Origin: CAVUXJ01 sp963814975
GTDB taxonomy: Bacteria; Acidobacteriota; Vicinamibacteria; Vicinamibacterales; CAVVIG01
NCBI GenBank assembly: GCA_963814975.1
Contig: CAWFFB010000022.1
Location: 310,001-374,000, forward strand
Length of the DNA stretch: 64,000 nt
Direction: 5' to 3'
The position numbers were made by a program, and so were the translations under genes. Position 1 is the first letter of the stretch; every line of letters begins with the position of its first letter. Positions 45,259-52,984 of the stretch are shown here, in pieces. The notes under the pieces are model-generated. The model did no database searches, was not told the origin of the DNA, and worked only from the letters and a program-made list of their open reading frames with translations.

Positions 45259-46936
45259 GGTCTGGCTCCATTCTATCCGGGCTGGAATACTCGCCCTCGC
45301 CGCGATGCTGGTCGGATGGTCTCTAAGTGGGTCCGGCGAACAGGTTTCTCCTCCCGCTTCCACGGCTTCAGCAAGCTTCCCGATCTTCCTGCGCGGGATG
45401 CAGGTGGGAACCGAACAAATCTCACTCGAGCGCACCTCTGAGGGTTGGACGATTACGGGCCGCAGCCAGATCGGCCCGCCATTCGATCTGGTCACCCGCA
45501 GCCTGCGGGTGTTGTACGACGCGGAGTGGAAGCCACGCGAGCTTGCCGTGGACCTGACCGCCGGCGGTCAGGTGATAAAGATGGCGACCACGGTCACCGG
45601 CACAACGGCAGATACCCAGTTGACCACCAACGGCACACCGGCGCAAAAAGCCGACACGATCGATGAAGCCGCCGTCCTGCTCCTGGCCGGCTCAATTTTC
45701 GCACCCTATGAAGCCGTAGCGGCGCGTCTGAGGGCGACGGCTCCAGGTGCCACGCTTCCCGTCTATGTGGCTTCACAAGGGTCGGTTGCGATGACCGTCG
45801 GCGAGTCGGTGCAGGAGAGCATCCAGACGCTCGGGCGATTGATCAGCGCCCGGCGCACCAGACTCACACTGGCGCGGCCGGGGGGACTCCCGCCTCTGGA
45901 CGTCGAAGTCTGGGGCGACGAGGCGGGCCGGCTCCTCCGTGTGAGCTTCCCGGCGCAGAGCCTGGATGCGGTACGGGAGGACGTGGCGTCGGTGTCGGCG
46001 CGCCGCGTGACTATCGCGCGAGCCGGGGACGAGCAGGTCCGGATTCCCGCAAACGGGTTCTCGCTGGCAGGAACGATCTCGAAGCCGGCCGGCGCCGGAG
46101 GCAAACCGCTGCCGGCCGTCGTGCTCGTCGGCGGGCCGGGGCTGACCGATCGGGACGAAACCGTCTTCGGCATTCCGATCTTCGGCCAGCTCGCCGGTGG
46201 GTTGGCCGACGCGGGTTTCTTGGTGTTGCGTTACGACAAGCGGGGGGTCGGCCAGAGCGGCGGCCGTGCCGAGGCGGCCACACTCGCGGACTTCGCCGAG
46301 GACCTGCGCGCGGCCGTTCGATTCTTCGGCAATCGAAAGGACGTCGATCGGCGGCGGTTGGCCGTCGTCAGCCACGGTGAGGGCGGAGCGGTAGGCCTGC
46401 TGGCGGCCGACCGGGAGAATCGGATAGCGGCTCTCGTGCTGATTGCGGCGCCCGGAATGACCGGGGCGGATCTGAACCTGGCGCAGGTAACACGCGCGCT
46501 CGCACAATCCAACCGGCCTGAGGCCGAAAAGCAGGCGACGATCGAGTTGCAGAAGAGGATTCAGTCGGCGGTGCTGACAGGAAATGGCTGGGAAGGGATC
46601 CCGCCGGCGGTCCGACAGCAGGCGGACATCCCGTGGTTCCGAAGCTTCCTTGCGTTCGATCCCGTGAGGATCATGCGCGATGTCGAGCAGCCGGTTCTCG
46701 TGGTCCAACCATTACTCGATGCCCAGATGCCTCCCATCAACGCCGACAGGCTCGAGGCCGCTGCCCGCGCGCGCAGGAGACCTGCGCCGGTCGAGGTGGC
46801 CCGGCTCCCCGGTCTCAACCATCTGCTCGTGCCCGCCAGTACGGGCGAACCCGCCGAGTACAGCGCACTGACGGATCGAAACGTGAGCCCTGCGGTGGCG
46901 GCGGCGATCGCGAACTGGCTCCGAACAGTCTGGTGA
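45257..46936 (+). CDS. Secreted/anchored alpha/beta hydrolase with altered nucleophile
   Basis: A 559-residue protein with an N-terminal hydrophobic signal/anchor, a ~280-residue all-beta-looking N-terminal domain (FPIFLRGMQVGTEQISLE), and an alpha/beta-hydrolase domain (VVLVGGPGLTDRD, LVLRYDKRGVGQSGG). The nucleophile elbow, normally GHSEGG, reads SHGEGG (372-377), so Gly374 replaces the catalytic Ser. His is kept in LPGLNHLLVP. It may be inactive or non-catalytic. ATG 45257 is chosen; ATG 45242 is also in frame. Confidence 0.78.
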   Translation: MVWLHSIRAGILALAAMLVGWSLSGSGEQVSPPASTASASFPIFLRGMQVGTEQISLERTSEGWTITGRSQIGPPFDLVTRSLRVLYDAEWKPRELAVDLTAGGQVIKMATTVTGTTADTQLTTNGTPAQKADTIDEAAVLLLAGSIFAPYEAVAARLRATAPGATLPVYVASQGSVAMTVGESVQESIQTLGRLISARRTRLTLARPGGLPPLDVEVWGDEAGRLLRVSFPAQSLDAVREDVASVSARRVTIARAGDEQVRIPANGFSLAGTISKPAGAGGKPLPAVVLVGGPGLTDRDETVFGIPIFGQLAGGLADAGFLVLRYDKRGVGQSGGRAEAATLADFAEDLRAAVRFFGNRKDVDRRRLAVVSHGEGGAVGLLAADRENRIAALVLIAAPGMTGADLNLAQVTRALAQSNRPEAEKQATIELQKRIQSAVLTGNGWEGIPPAVRQQADIPWFRSFLAFDPVRIMRDVEQPVLVVQPLLDAQMPPINADRLEAAARARRRPAPVEVARLPGLNHLLVPASTGEPAEYSALTDRNVSPAVAAAIANWLRTVW

Positions 46937-47042
46937 CGGTCATCGGGCGATCTCGCTTTGTCCAGTCCTTGGAAGGTGCCTGTTCCCAAGACCCATATTT
47001 GACCTTGGGGGAGCCCGGGATCGAAGTTCATCCGGGTCCGGC

Positions 47043-47048
47043 GATAAT
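47043..47048 (+). promoter_or_regulatory. -10-like element of the FHA gene
   Basis: GATAAT lies 8 nt before the ATG at 47057, the same spacing as at the E1 and def genes; no Shine-Dalgarno intervenes. Confidence 0.4.
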
Positions 47049-47056
47049 ACGGCGGC

Positions 47057-47368
47057 ATGTGGATCCTTCAGAGTTCCGGAACGGACAGTAGGGCGCTGAC
47101 ATTTCGATTGCGTCCGGGCGGCATCAAGACCGTCGGCCGGGCGCCGCGCGCCGATTTCATCGTCGACGCGGCGCTTGTGTCGCGACTTCACTGCCGTCTC
47201 GAAGCCGGCGCCGACAACCTCGACGTCATCGACCTTTCGAGCACCAATGGTACCTACGTCAACGGCAAGCGCGTCACGCGCGCGCGGCTGACGAACGGCG
47301 ACTGCCTGCGGGTCGGCCGCATCGAGCTCACCGTGGAGCGAAAGGGATCCGCGAAGCGATCCGCCTGA
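47057..47368 (+). CDS. FHA domain protein
   Basis: A 103-residue stand-alone forkhead-associated domain: IKTVGRAPRADFIVDAALVSRLHCRLE and DLSSTNGTYVNGKRV contain the conserved Gly-Arg, Ser-x-x-His and Asn-Gly residues that bind phosphothreonine. A Ser/Thr kinase gene lies about 1.2 kb downstream and is a plausible partner. Confidence 0.88.
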   Translation: MWILQSSGTDSRALTFRLRPGGIKTVGRAPRADFIVDAALVSRLHCRLEAGADNLDVIDLSSTNGTYVNGKRVTRARLTNGDCLRVGRIELTVERKGSAKRSA

Positions 47369-47485
47369 ACACGCCGGGTCACATCGTCGTGCGGGCACCA
47401 GCGGGGACCCGAAGGACGCGACACCGGAGCGCACGCGGGAAAGGCTATTAGAGCTATGGACTCCGCGTGTTCGGAAGTGTGTGGG

Positions 47486-48136
47486 TTACGCGGTCAACAG
47501 AAACGGGTTCGTGCGGCGTTCCTGACCAATCGTCGTGCTCGGGCCATGCCCTGGATGTACCTGGGCATCATCACCAAACGAAAGCAGAACGGTCCGGATG
47601 GAGGTGATCAGCGTGGCGTGGTCGCCGCCCGGCAGGTCCGTGCGGCCGATCGACCCCGCGAACAGCGTGTCGCCGACGAACAGGTGCTCGACGACCGGGG
47701 CGCCCGCACAGCGCACCTCGAGGCAGACTCCGCCTGGACAATGACCAGGAGTGTGAAGCGGGCGAGCCTCGCAGTCGCCGAACGGGATGACCTGCCCCGG
47801 GGTATAGAACTCGTCGACTGGCGGCGGCGGATCCACGCGAAGACCGAACATCACGCCCATCTCGACGGCACGCTCGTAGAGGAAGAGGTCGTCACGGTGG
47901 AGATACACCGGGACACCCAGCGTCCGCTTGGCGGCGCCGACGCCGGTCACGTGATCGACGTGAGCGTGGGTGAGCAGAATGTAGCGGATCGCCAGCGCCT
48001 GCCGGTCAGCAAAGTCGAGCAGGCCGGCAACCTCATCTCCCGGATCGATGATCACGGCATCACGCGTGCGCTCGCACCAGACCACGAATCCATTCTTGAA
48101 GAAAGGCCCGACAGCCTGCGTCTCGATTATGATCAC
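47486..48136 (-). CDS. MBL fold metallo-hydrolase (glyoxalase II-like)
   Basis: A 216-residue metallo-hydrolase: THAHVDHVTG (HxHxDH), HTPGHCPGGVCL, VGDTLFAGSIGRTDLPGGD and VHPGHGPSTTIGQER. This is the short hydroxyacylglutathione-hydrolase-like form found widely in bacteria. GTG at 48136 is adjacent to the divergent receiver gene, and TAGAAT lies 6 nt before it on the minus strand. Confidence 0.92.
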   Translation of the reverse strand: MIIIETQAVGPFFKNGFVVWCERTRDAVIIDPGDEVAGLLDFADRQALAIRYILLTHAHVDHVTGVGAAKRTLGVPVYLHRDDLFLYERAVEMGVMFGLRVDPPPPVDEFYTPGQVIPFGDCEARPLHTPGHCPGGVCLEVRCAGAPVVEHLFVGDTLFAGSIGRTDLPGGDHATLITSIRTVLLSFGDDAQVHPGHGPSTTIGQERRTNPFLLTA

Positions 48137-48493
48137 GTGGTGATTCTAGCAATCCTTGACGACCTGATGTTCACGTCGAAGATCAAGCTCGCGGCGGCCC
48201 AGCTCGGCGTGCCGGTGAGCTTCGCGCGCTCCGCGGAGAGCGCTCTCGCCGAAATGCGGAGGAATCCGCCGGCGCTTGTAATTCTCGACCTCAACAATCC
48301 GCGCACTGACCCGCTCGGGACCGTCGCAGCGATGAAAGCCGATGCAAAGCTGGCAGACATTCCCACGCTCGGATTCGTCTCCCATGTGGACACGGTCACG
48401 ATTGATGCGGCGCGCCGGGCTGGGGTTGGCGACATCCTCGCGCGCTCGGCGTTCGCGCAGCGGCTGCCCGAGATTCTGCAGGGACACACCTGA
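48137..48493 (+). CDS. Stand-alone receiver-like (CheY-like) protein
   Basis: A 118-residue receiver fold: acidic pair in ILDDLMF, phospho-acceptor Asp in ALVILDLNNP, and VGDILARSAF at the end, where the usual Lys is Arg. It probably acts as a phospho-accepting adaptor or a pseudo-receiver. GTG 48137 or 48140; the longer open frame is a shadow of the opposite-strand MBL gene. No kinase of the histidine type is adjacent. Confidence 0.75.
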   Translation: MVILAILDDLMFTSKIKLAAAQLGVPVSFARSAESALAEMRRNPPALVILDLNNPRTDPLGTVAAMKADAKLADIPTLGFVSHVDTVTIDAARRAGVGDILARSAFAQRLPEILQGHT

Positions 48494-48503
48494 TCCCTGG
48501 GCG

Positions 48504-49466
48504 CTAGCCTCTCAGCACGAGCCACAGGAGGGCGGCGATCGCCGCGAGCATCACCGCCACGATCCACCCCACACGGCGTCGTGGTTCGTCCATCGCCAGC
48601 GTCGGCGGTTCGGCGGTGCCGCTGCGCACGTCGAGAATGGCTGCCACCGATCGCAGTTCTGCAGCCAGCGTGGCTGCTGATTCGTACCGATAGTCGAGGC
48701 GCCGGGCGAGCGCCCTCGTCACGATCGGGTCGATCTCCTTCGGGACGGCCGCGTTGATCGTGCTCGGCGCCCGCGATTCAGCTTGCACAGGCCCCGACGG
48801 TCGCACCGCCGAAATCATCGTGCCGAAGGGCAACCGGCCGGTCAGCATCTCGAACAGAATCACGCCCAGAGAGAACACGTCGGTGGCGCCATCGATCGGC
48901 TCCCCGAGTGACTGTTCGGGTGACATGTACGGGACCGTCGTCAGCCCCGTGGTCGGGTTCCCCGCCCCCTGCCCGGCCCTCTGGCGGGCGGCGCCGCCCT
49001 TGGTCCATTTGGCAAGGCCGAAGTCCAGGATCTTCGCGTTGCCCTTGGGGGTGATGATGACGTTGTCCGGTTTGAGATCACCATGCACGAGCGTTTCCGC
49101 GTGCGCTTCGGCCAGCGCATCGGCAATCTGGATCGCGCAGTCGATCGCCCGTCGCGGGTTGAGCGGCCTCCCGCCGATGATCGTCTTCAGCGTATCGCCC
49201 GGCACGAACTCCAGCACCAGGTACACGACCTCCTGATCCTCGCCAACCTCGTACAGTGTCGCGATGTTTGGATGGGAAAGCCCGGCAGTGATGCGCGCGT
49301 CGGCGAGGAATCGCGCGCGGCGTTCGGAATCGCGCGCGATCTCGGGCGCGAGAACCTTGATTGCAACCGTGCGCCCGAGCCGGGTGTCGCGGGCGCGATA
49401 GATCTCGCCGATTCCTCCGGCGCCGATCCGATCGAGGATCTTGTAATGCCCCAGGCTTTCGAGCAT
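48504..49466 (-). CDS. Serine/threonine protein kinase (non-RD, membrane-anchored)
   Basis: A 320-residue Hanks-type kinase: Gly loop IGAGGIGEIY, catalytic Lys in VAIKVL, catalytic loop HGDLKPDN (R of HRD replaced by G), DFG in ILDFGLAKW, PYMSPEQ, and GVILFEMLTGRLPFG. It ends in one membrane helix (VGWIVAVMLAAIAALLWLVL) with almost nothing beyond, so the kinase is tethered with no extracellular sensor. An 85-residue protein is encoded 3 bp upstream. Confidence 0.92.
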   Translation of the reverse strand: MLESLGHYKILDRIGAGGIGEIYRARDTRLGRTVAIKVLAPEIARDSERRARFLADARITAGLSHPNIATLYEVGEDQEVVYLVLEFVPGDTLKTIIGGRPLNPRRAIDCAIQIADALAEAHAETLVHGDLKPDNVIITPKGNAKILDFGLAKWTKGGAARQRAGQGAGNPTTGLTTVPYMSPEQSLGEPIDGATDVFSLGVILFEMLTGRLPFGTMISAVRPSGPVQAESRAPSTINAAVPKEIDPIVTRALARRLDYRYESAATLAAELRSVAAILDVRSGTAEPPTLAMDEPRRRVGWIVAVMLAAIAALLWLVLRG

Positions 49467-49469
49467 GCG

Positions 49470-49727
49470 TCAGGCCTTCCGCGTCTTCAATTCCTCCATC
49501 GCACTCTGGACCAGTTGCTTGGCGTCGTCGAGCTGCTCGAGAACGAGCGCGATGTCCATTTTCGGCTGGCCGACGAACCGGTCGCTGCGGCAGTAAATGC
49601 CGTGCTGTCCGACCAGCGCGAGCGAGTCGGTCAAGAGGTCGAGGGCAACCCCCAGCCGGCCTCGCGCGACACCCATCATGGTTTCATGGTGCTCCAGCGC
49701 CTCGCGATGCTTTTCGAAGACAGACAT
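49470..49727 (-). CDS. Small hypothetical protein upstream of the kinase
   Basis: An 85-residue mostly helical protein (EKHREALEHHETMMGVARGRLGVALDLL ... VLEQLDDAKQLVQSAMEELK). I do not recognise a family. Start taken at the internal Met at 49727; a longer frame reaches 49784 through the intergenic repeat. It is probably co-translated with the kinase that starts 3 bp after its stop. Confidence 0.6.
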   Translation of the reverse strand: MSVFEKHREALEHHETMMGVARGRLGVALDLLTDSLALVGQHGIYCRSDRFVGQPKMDIALVLEQLDDAKQLVQSAMEELKTRKA

Positions 49728-49741
49728 AGGATTTGTGAGTA

Positions 49742-49833
49742 ACCGTTCACCGTTGACAGTTGATAGCCCCGACCACCGAGGCATCAGCGATCTTCACACG
49801 TCTGAACCGTCGGGACTGTCAACTGTGAACCGT
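49742..49833. repeat. Intergenic inverted repeat, CCGTTCAC/GTTGACAGT family
   Basis: Nineteen-base arms (49742-49760; 49815-49833) pair at 17 of 19. The arms are built of GTTCAC and GTTGACAGT units. It lies between two minus-strand genes. Confidence 0.6.
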
Positions 49834-49849
49834 AAACGGTGAGCTTTGG

Positions 49850-50575
49850 TTATTTGCGCGGCCTCGATGGCCGCAACTCGACGCGGCTTGGCAGACTCCG
49901 GGTGTCGTGCTTGAGCAGGTTCAGAACCACCTCAGCGACATCCGCCGGCGCAATCTTCCAGTCGGCTCCGCGGGTCTCGTCGTTGCCGGCGAATTCGGTC
50001 GCGACCGATCCGGGCATCACGCAACTCACGCGGATATTGCCGTGACGGACCTCCTGCATCAGCGCCTCGCTGAACGCGATCAGTCCCGATTTCGACGCGC
50101 AATAGGCTGCCGCGCCGGCAAAGGCATTCTTGCCGGCCAGGCTGCCGATGTTGATGATGAATCCACCGTTGCGTCGTTCCAGGTGTGGAAGGGCGGCATG
50201 ACACACGTTGAAGACGCCGGTCAGGTTGGTGTCGATCACCTCGTCCCATTGGCCCGGCGTCATCTCAGCCACGTCGGCAAATACGCCGACGCCGGCATTG
50301 TTGACGAGGATGTCGAGGCCACCGAAGCGCGCCACGGTTGCCGCGACCGCTCCCTCGACCTCGGCGTAGGCTCGAACGTCGGCGCGAAGCGTTTCAATCG
50401 CACCGGGCCCGGCCGCCTCGATCAGCGAGAGTGCAGCCGAGAGGTGAGACTCACGTCGCCCGGTGATTGCCACCTGCACGCCCTCGGCGACCAGCGCCTG
50501 CGCAATTGCCAGACCGATGCCTCGAGAGCCTCCGGTGACGATGGCGACCTTTCCGCGCAGCAGCGGTTTGCTCAT
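49850..50575 (-). CDS. SDR family oxidoreductase
   Basis: A 241-residue classical SDR: GGSRGIGLA cofactor motif, NNAGVG, catalytic Ser in NIGSLAGKNAF and YxxxK in YCASK, all intact. The arginine after the cofactor motif (ITGRRESHL) favours NADP(H). Reaction not evident. ATG 50575; it diverges from the dehydrogenase-like gene across 24 bp that carries TACAAT for the other strand. Confidence 0.9.
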   Translation of the reverse strand: MSKPLLRGKVAIVTGGSRGIGLAIAQALVAEGVQVAITGRRESHLSAALSLIEAAGPGAIETLRADVRAYAEVEGAVAATVARFGGLDILVNNAGVGVFADVAEMTPGQWDEVIDTNLTGVFNVCHAALPHLERRNGGFIINIGSLAGKNAFAGAAAYCASKSGLIAFSEALMQEVRHGNIRVSCVMPGSVATEFAGNDETRGADWKIAPADVAEVVLNLLKHDTRSLPSRVELRPSRPRK

Positions 50576-50584
50576 CTCAGCGAC

Positions 50585-50590
50585 TACAAT
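50585..50590 (+). promoter_or_regulatory. -10-like element of the dehydrogenase-like gene
   Basis: TACAAT is 9 nt before the ATG at 50600. Its reverse reading, ATTGTA, offers TATTGT 10 nt before the divergent SDR start, so one short tract may serve both. Confidence 0.4.
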
Positions 50591-50599
50591 AGTCCACAA

Positions 50600-51442
50600 A
50601 TGCACGACGTCGCCATTGTTGGTGCCGGCGAGCTCGGAGGCGCGCTGGCGCACATCCTGGCTCGTCTTGACCTGCTGACAACGGTTCGCCTGATTGATGA
50701 CCGCGACAGCGTTGCACACGGCCAGGCCCTCGACATCATGCAGGCATCGCCCCTTCAAGCGTTCGCGACGAAGGTGTCCGGATCGACCGATCTTGCGACG
50801 GCGGCCGGCGCAGCCCTCATTGTCGTGGCGGATCGCCGCGATCTTGGGGAATGGGAAGGCGAGGACGGAATGCAGTTGCTCACGCGATTGTCGCGGATCG
50901 GATCACGCAGCATGATCCTGTGCGCGGGCGCAGCGCAACGCGAACTGGTCGAGCGAGGCGCCCGCGAGCTGACCTTCTCGCGCGAAAAGCTGTTCGGGTC
51001 GGCGCCAGAGGCGCTCGCGGGTGCAGTGCGCGCGATGGTCGCCCTCGAGACGAATGGATCGCCGGGTGACGTGGCGTTGACGATTCTCGGCGTGCCTCCG
51101 TCGCAGGTCGTCGTGCCGTGGGAGGACGCGGCGATCGGCGGGTTCGCGGCAACGGCGGTGCTGGACGAGCCGGCGCGAAGGCGCATCTCGGCCCGGATCG
51201 CCCCACTGTGGCCGCCCGGACCCTACTCACTCGCCTGGGCCGCGGCGAAAGCCGTGGCATCGGCTCTCGGGCGCTCGCGACGGATCGTGTCCGCGTTCGT
51301 GGGTCCGGACGACAGTGGCGGCCGGCGCAACCGGGCCGCCGCTCTGCCGGTGCGGCTCGGTCCTGAAGGGATTGCGAAGGTCGTGACGCCGACGCTGACC
51401 GTCCACGATCGCGTCGCGCTCGAAAATGCGATGACGCTCTAG
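50600..51442 (+). CDS. Malate/lactate dehydrogenase-like protein without catalytic residues
   Basis: A 280-residue protein with the LDH/MDH Rossmann start (VAIVGAGELGGALAHILARL) and RLIDDRDSVAHGQALDI. Where active enzymes have the catalytic His (GEHGD-like) this one reads LGVPPSQV (163-170), and the Asn/Arg substrate loops are not recognisable. It is likely a non-catalytic or strongly diverged member. TACAAT 9 nt upstream; no Shine-Dalgarno. Confidence 0.7.
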   Translation: MHDVAIVGAGELGGALAHILARLDLLTTVRLIDDRDSVAHGQALDIMQASPLQAFATKVSGSTDLATAAGAALIVVADRRDLGEWEGEDGMQLLTRLSRIGSRSMILCAGAAQRELVERGARELTFSREKLFGSAPEALAGAVRAMVALETNGSPGDVALTILGVPPSQVVVPWEDAAIGGFAATAVLDEPARRRISARIAPLWPPGPYSLAWAAAKAVASALGRSRRIVSAFVGPDDSGGRRNRAAALPVRLGPEGIAKVVTPTLTVHDRVALENAMTL

Positions 51443-51485
51443 TTTAGTTAGGTTGCTACGGCACGCTGAAATCTGGACTGCAATC

Positions 51486-52097
51486 TCATGGTGCGTATGC
51501 GTGGCGAAGGGCGAGCCCACCGGCAAAGTCCGCCAGCTGCTTCCGGAGAATCAACCGCCCGCGGTGCAATCGCGACTTGAGCGTCTGATCCTTCACGCGC
51601 AGCAGCGCGCTGGCTTCTTCGGTGGACATGCCCTGAATATCGCGCAGCATGACCGGCGCCCGATAGATGGCCGGGAGCGCGAGAATGGCGGACATGACCC
51701 GCTTCCGCAACTCCGAACGGAACACACGCTCGTCTGCGAAATCCGACCAGTCGGCCACTTCCCGGCGTGTGGTCGGCACGAGCTCCTCGCCCTCGCTCGT
51801 CACGATCGGCGTCGCTTCGGCGCGCGACCGCTGATACGGCCCGCTGCGCAGTCTGGACATCGCGGCGTTGAAGGTAATCCGGTAAATCCAAGACGACAAG
51901 GCAGCGTCGCCGCGGAACGCATCCACTTTTCGGTACACCTTGTACAGGACGTCCTGGGTGACTTCCTCAGCGTCCTCCCGGTTTCTCAAGTACCGGAAGG
52001 CCAGCTGGTAGATCTTGCCGCTGTAGGCTTCGGCGAGGTCACCGAGGGCCGTCTCATCTCCCGCTTTCAGCCGAGCCAGCAGCTGGTCGTCGCTCAT
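51486..52097 (-). CDS. ECF-type RNA polymerase sigma factor
   Basis: A 203-residue sigma70 family member with only regions 2 and 4: YLRNREDAEEVTQDVLYKVYRKV and WIYRITFNAAMSRLR (region 2), and LPAIYRAPVMLRDIQGMSTEEASALLRVKDQTLKSRLHRGR (region 4). ATG 52097 follows AGGGGAA. No anti-sigma factor is adjacent. The 170 bp upstream to lipB contains only a short dyad GCCTAAG...CTTAGG (52165-52193) of unknown role. Confidence 0.92.
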   Translation of the reverse strand: MSDDQLLARLKAGDETALGDLAEAYSGKIYQLAFRYLRNREDAEEVTQDVLYKVYRKVDAFRGDAALSSWIYRITFNAAMSRLRSGPYQRSRAEATPIVTSEGEELVPTTRREVADWSDFADERVFRSELRKRVMSAILALPAIYRAPVMLRDIQGMSTEEASALLRVKDQTLKSRLHRGRLILRKQLADFAGGLALRHAYAP

Positions 52098-52267
52098 GAG
52101 GGTTCCCCTTTGATATGGGCGTAAACCCCCGAACACGCGTGAATATTCCACACATGAACTACTTGCCTAAGCTCTGCATCCACACAACTTAGGGCTGATC
52201 CTCGTCAGCCAATAGGCCGTCGAGGTCTAGGGCTGGGTGTTGGCTATAGAAGCTGAACAGGGTCCAG

Positions 52268-52948
52268 TCATCGTGCACGGGCGGCGCGTGGCCGGGCCAT
52301 CTCGGCCGGCTGTCGCTCGAACACCTCGCCAAAGCGGGCCACGAGGCGGTCTTGGACGTCGTCGGTGCTGGCGGCACAGCCGAGGCGCGCGAGAGATGTG
52401 ACCCCGCGATCGGCAATCCCACAGGGCACGATCAATTCGAAGAACGAGAGATCGGTCGTCACATTGAAGGCAAAACCGTGGCTCGTAATCCAGCGGGCGA
52501 TCCTCACGCCGATCGCGGCGAGTTTATCGTCGGCAACCCAGACCCCGGTCAATCCCGTCACCCGGGCTGCCTTGACGCCGAAATCGGCCGCGACCCGAAT
52601 CAGGACCTCTTCCAGGTCGCGCACATACCGATGGACATCGCATCGGTCGGGCTGGAGATCGATGATGGGGTAGCCGACGACCTGACCCGGACCGTGATAG
52701 GTAATGTCGCCTCCACGGCCCGTCTCGTACACGTCGATACCGCGGCCGGCGAGGCCTTCCGGAGTCGAGAGAATGTGCGAGCGGCCGCCGTCGCCCCTTG
52801 TGCCCACGGTAAGCGCGTGCGGATGTTCCATCAGCAGGAGAACATCGTCGATCCGGCCCGCGCGGCGATCTTCGACGCACGAACGCTGAAGCGCCAACGC
52901 GTCGGTATATGCCATCCGGCCCAGGCGACGAATTTCAACCGTTCTCAT
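52268..52948 (-). CDS. lipB: Lipoyl(octanoyl) transferase
   Basis: A 226-residue LipB: RGGDITYHGPGQVVGYPI, the KLAAIGVRI Lys region, WITSHGFAFNV and catalytic Cys in IVPCGI are all present. It moves octanoyl from acyl carrier protein to the E2 lipoyl domain. E2 and Lpd are its upstream neighbours on the same strand, giving a lipoylation cluster. Confidence 0.95.
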   Translation of the reverse strand: MRTVEIRRLGRMAYTDALALQRSCVEDRRAGRIDDVLLLMEHPHALTVGTRGDGGRSHILSTPEGLAGRGIDVYETGRGGDITYHGPGQVVGYPIIDLQPDRCDVHRYVRDLEEVLIRVAADFGVKAARVTGLTGVWVADDKLAAIGVRIARWITSHGFAFNVTTDLSFFELIVPCGIADRGVTSLARLGCAASTDDVQDRLVARFGEVFERQPAEMARPRAARAR

Positions 52949-52984
52949 CCTGACCTGCGACGTGAGACGTTCACGTTTCGAGCC

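Noticed and set aside
49907..50599. Long N-terminal extension of the dehydrogenase-like protein.
   Set aside because: It is antisense to a complete SDR gene, and the family similarity begins exactly at ATG 50600.
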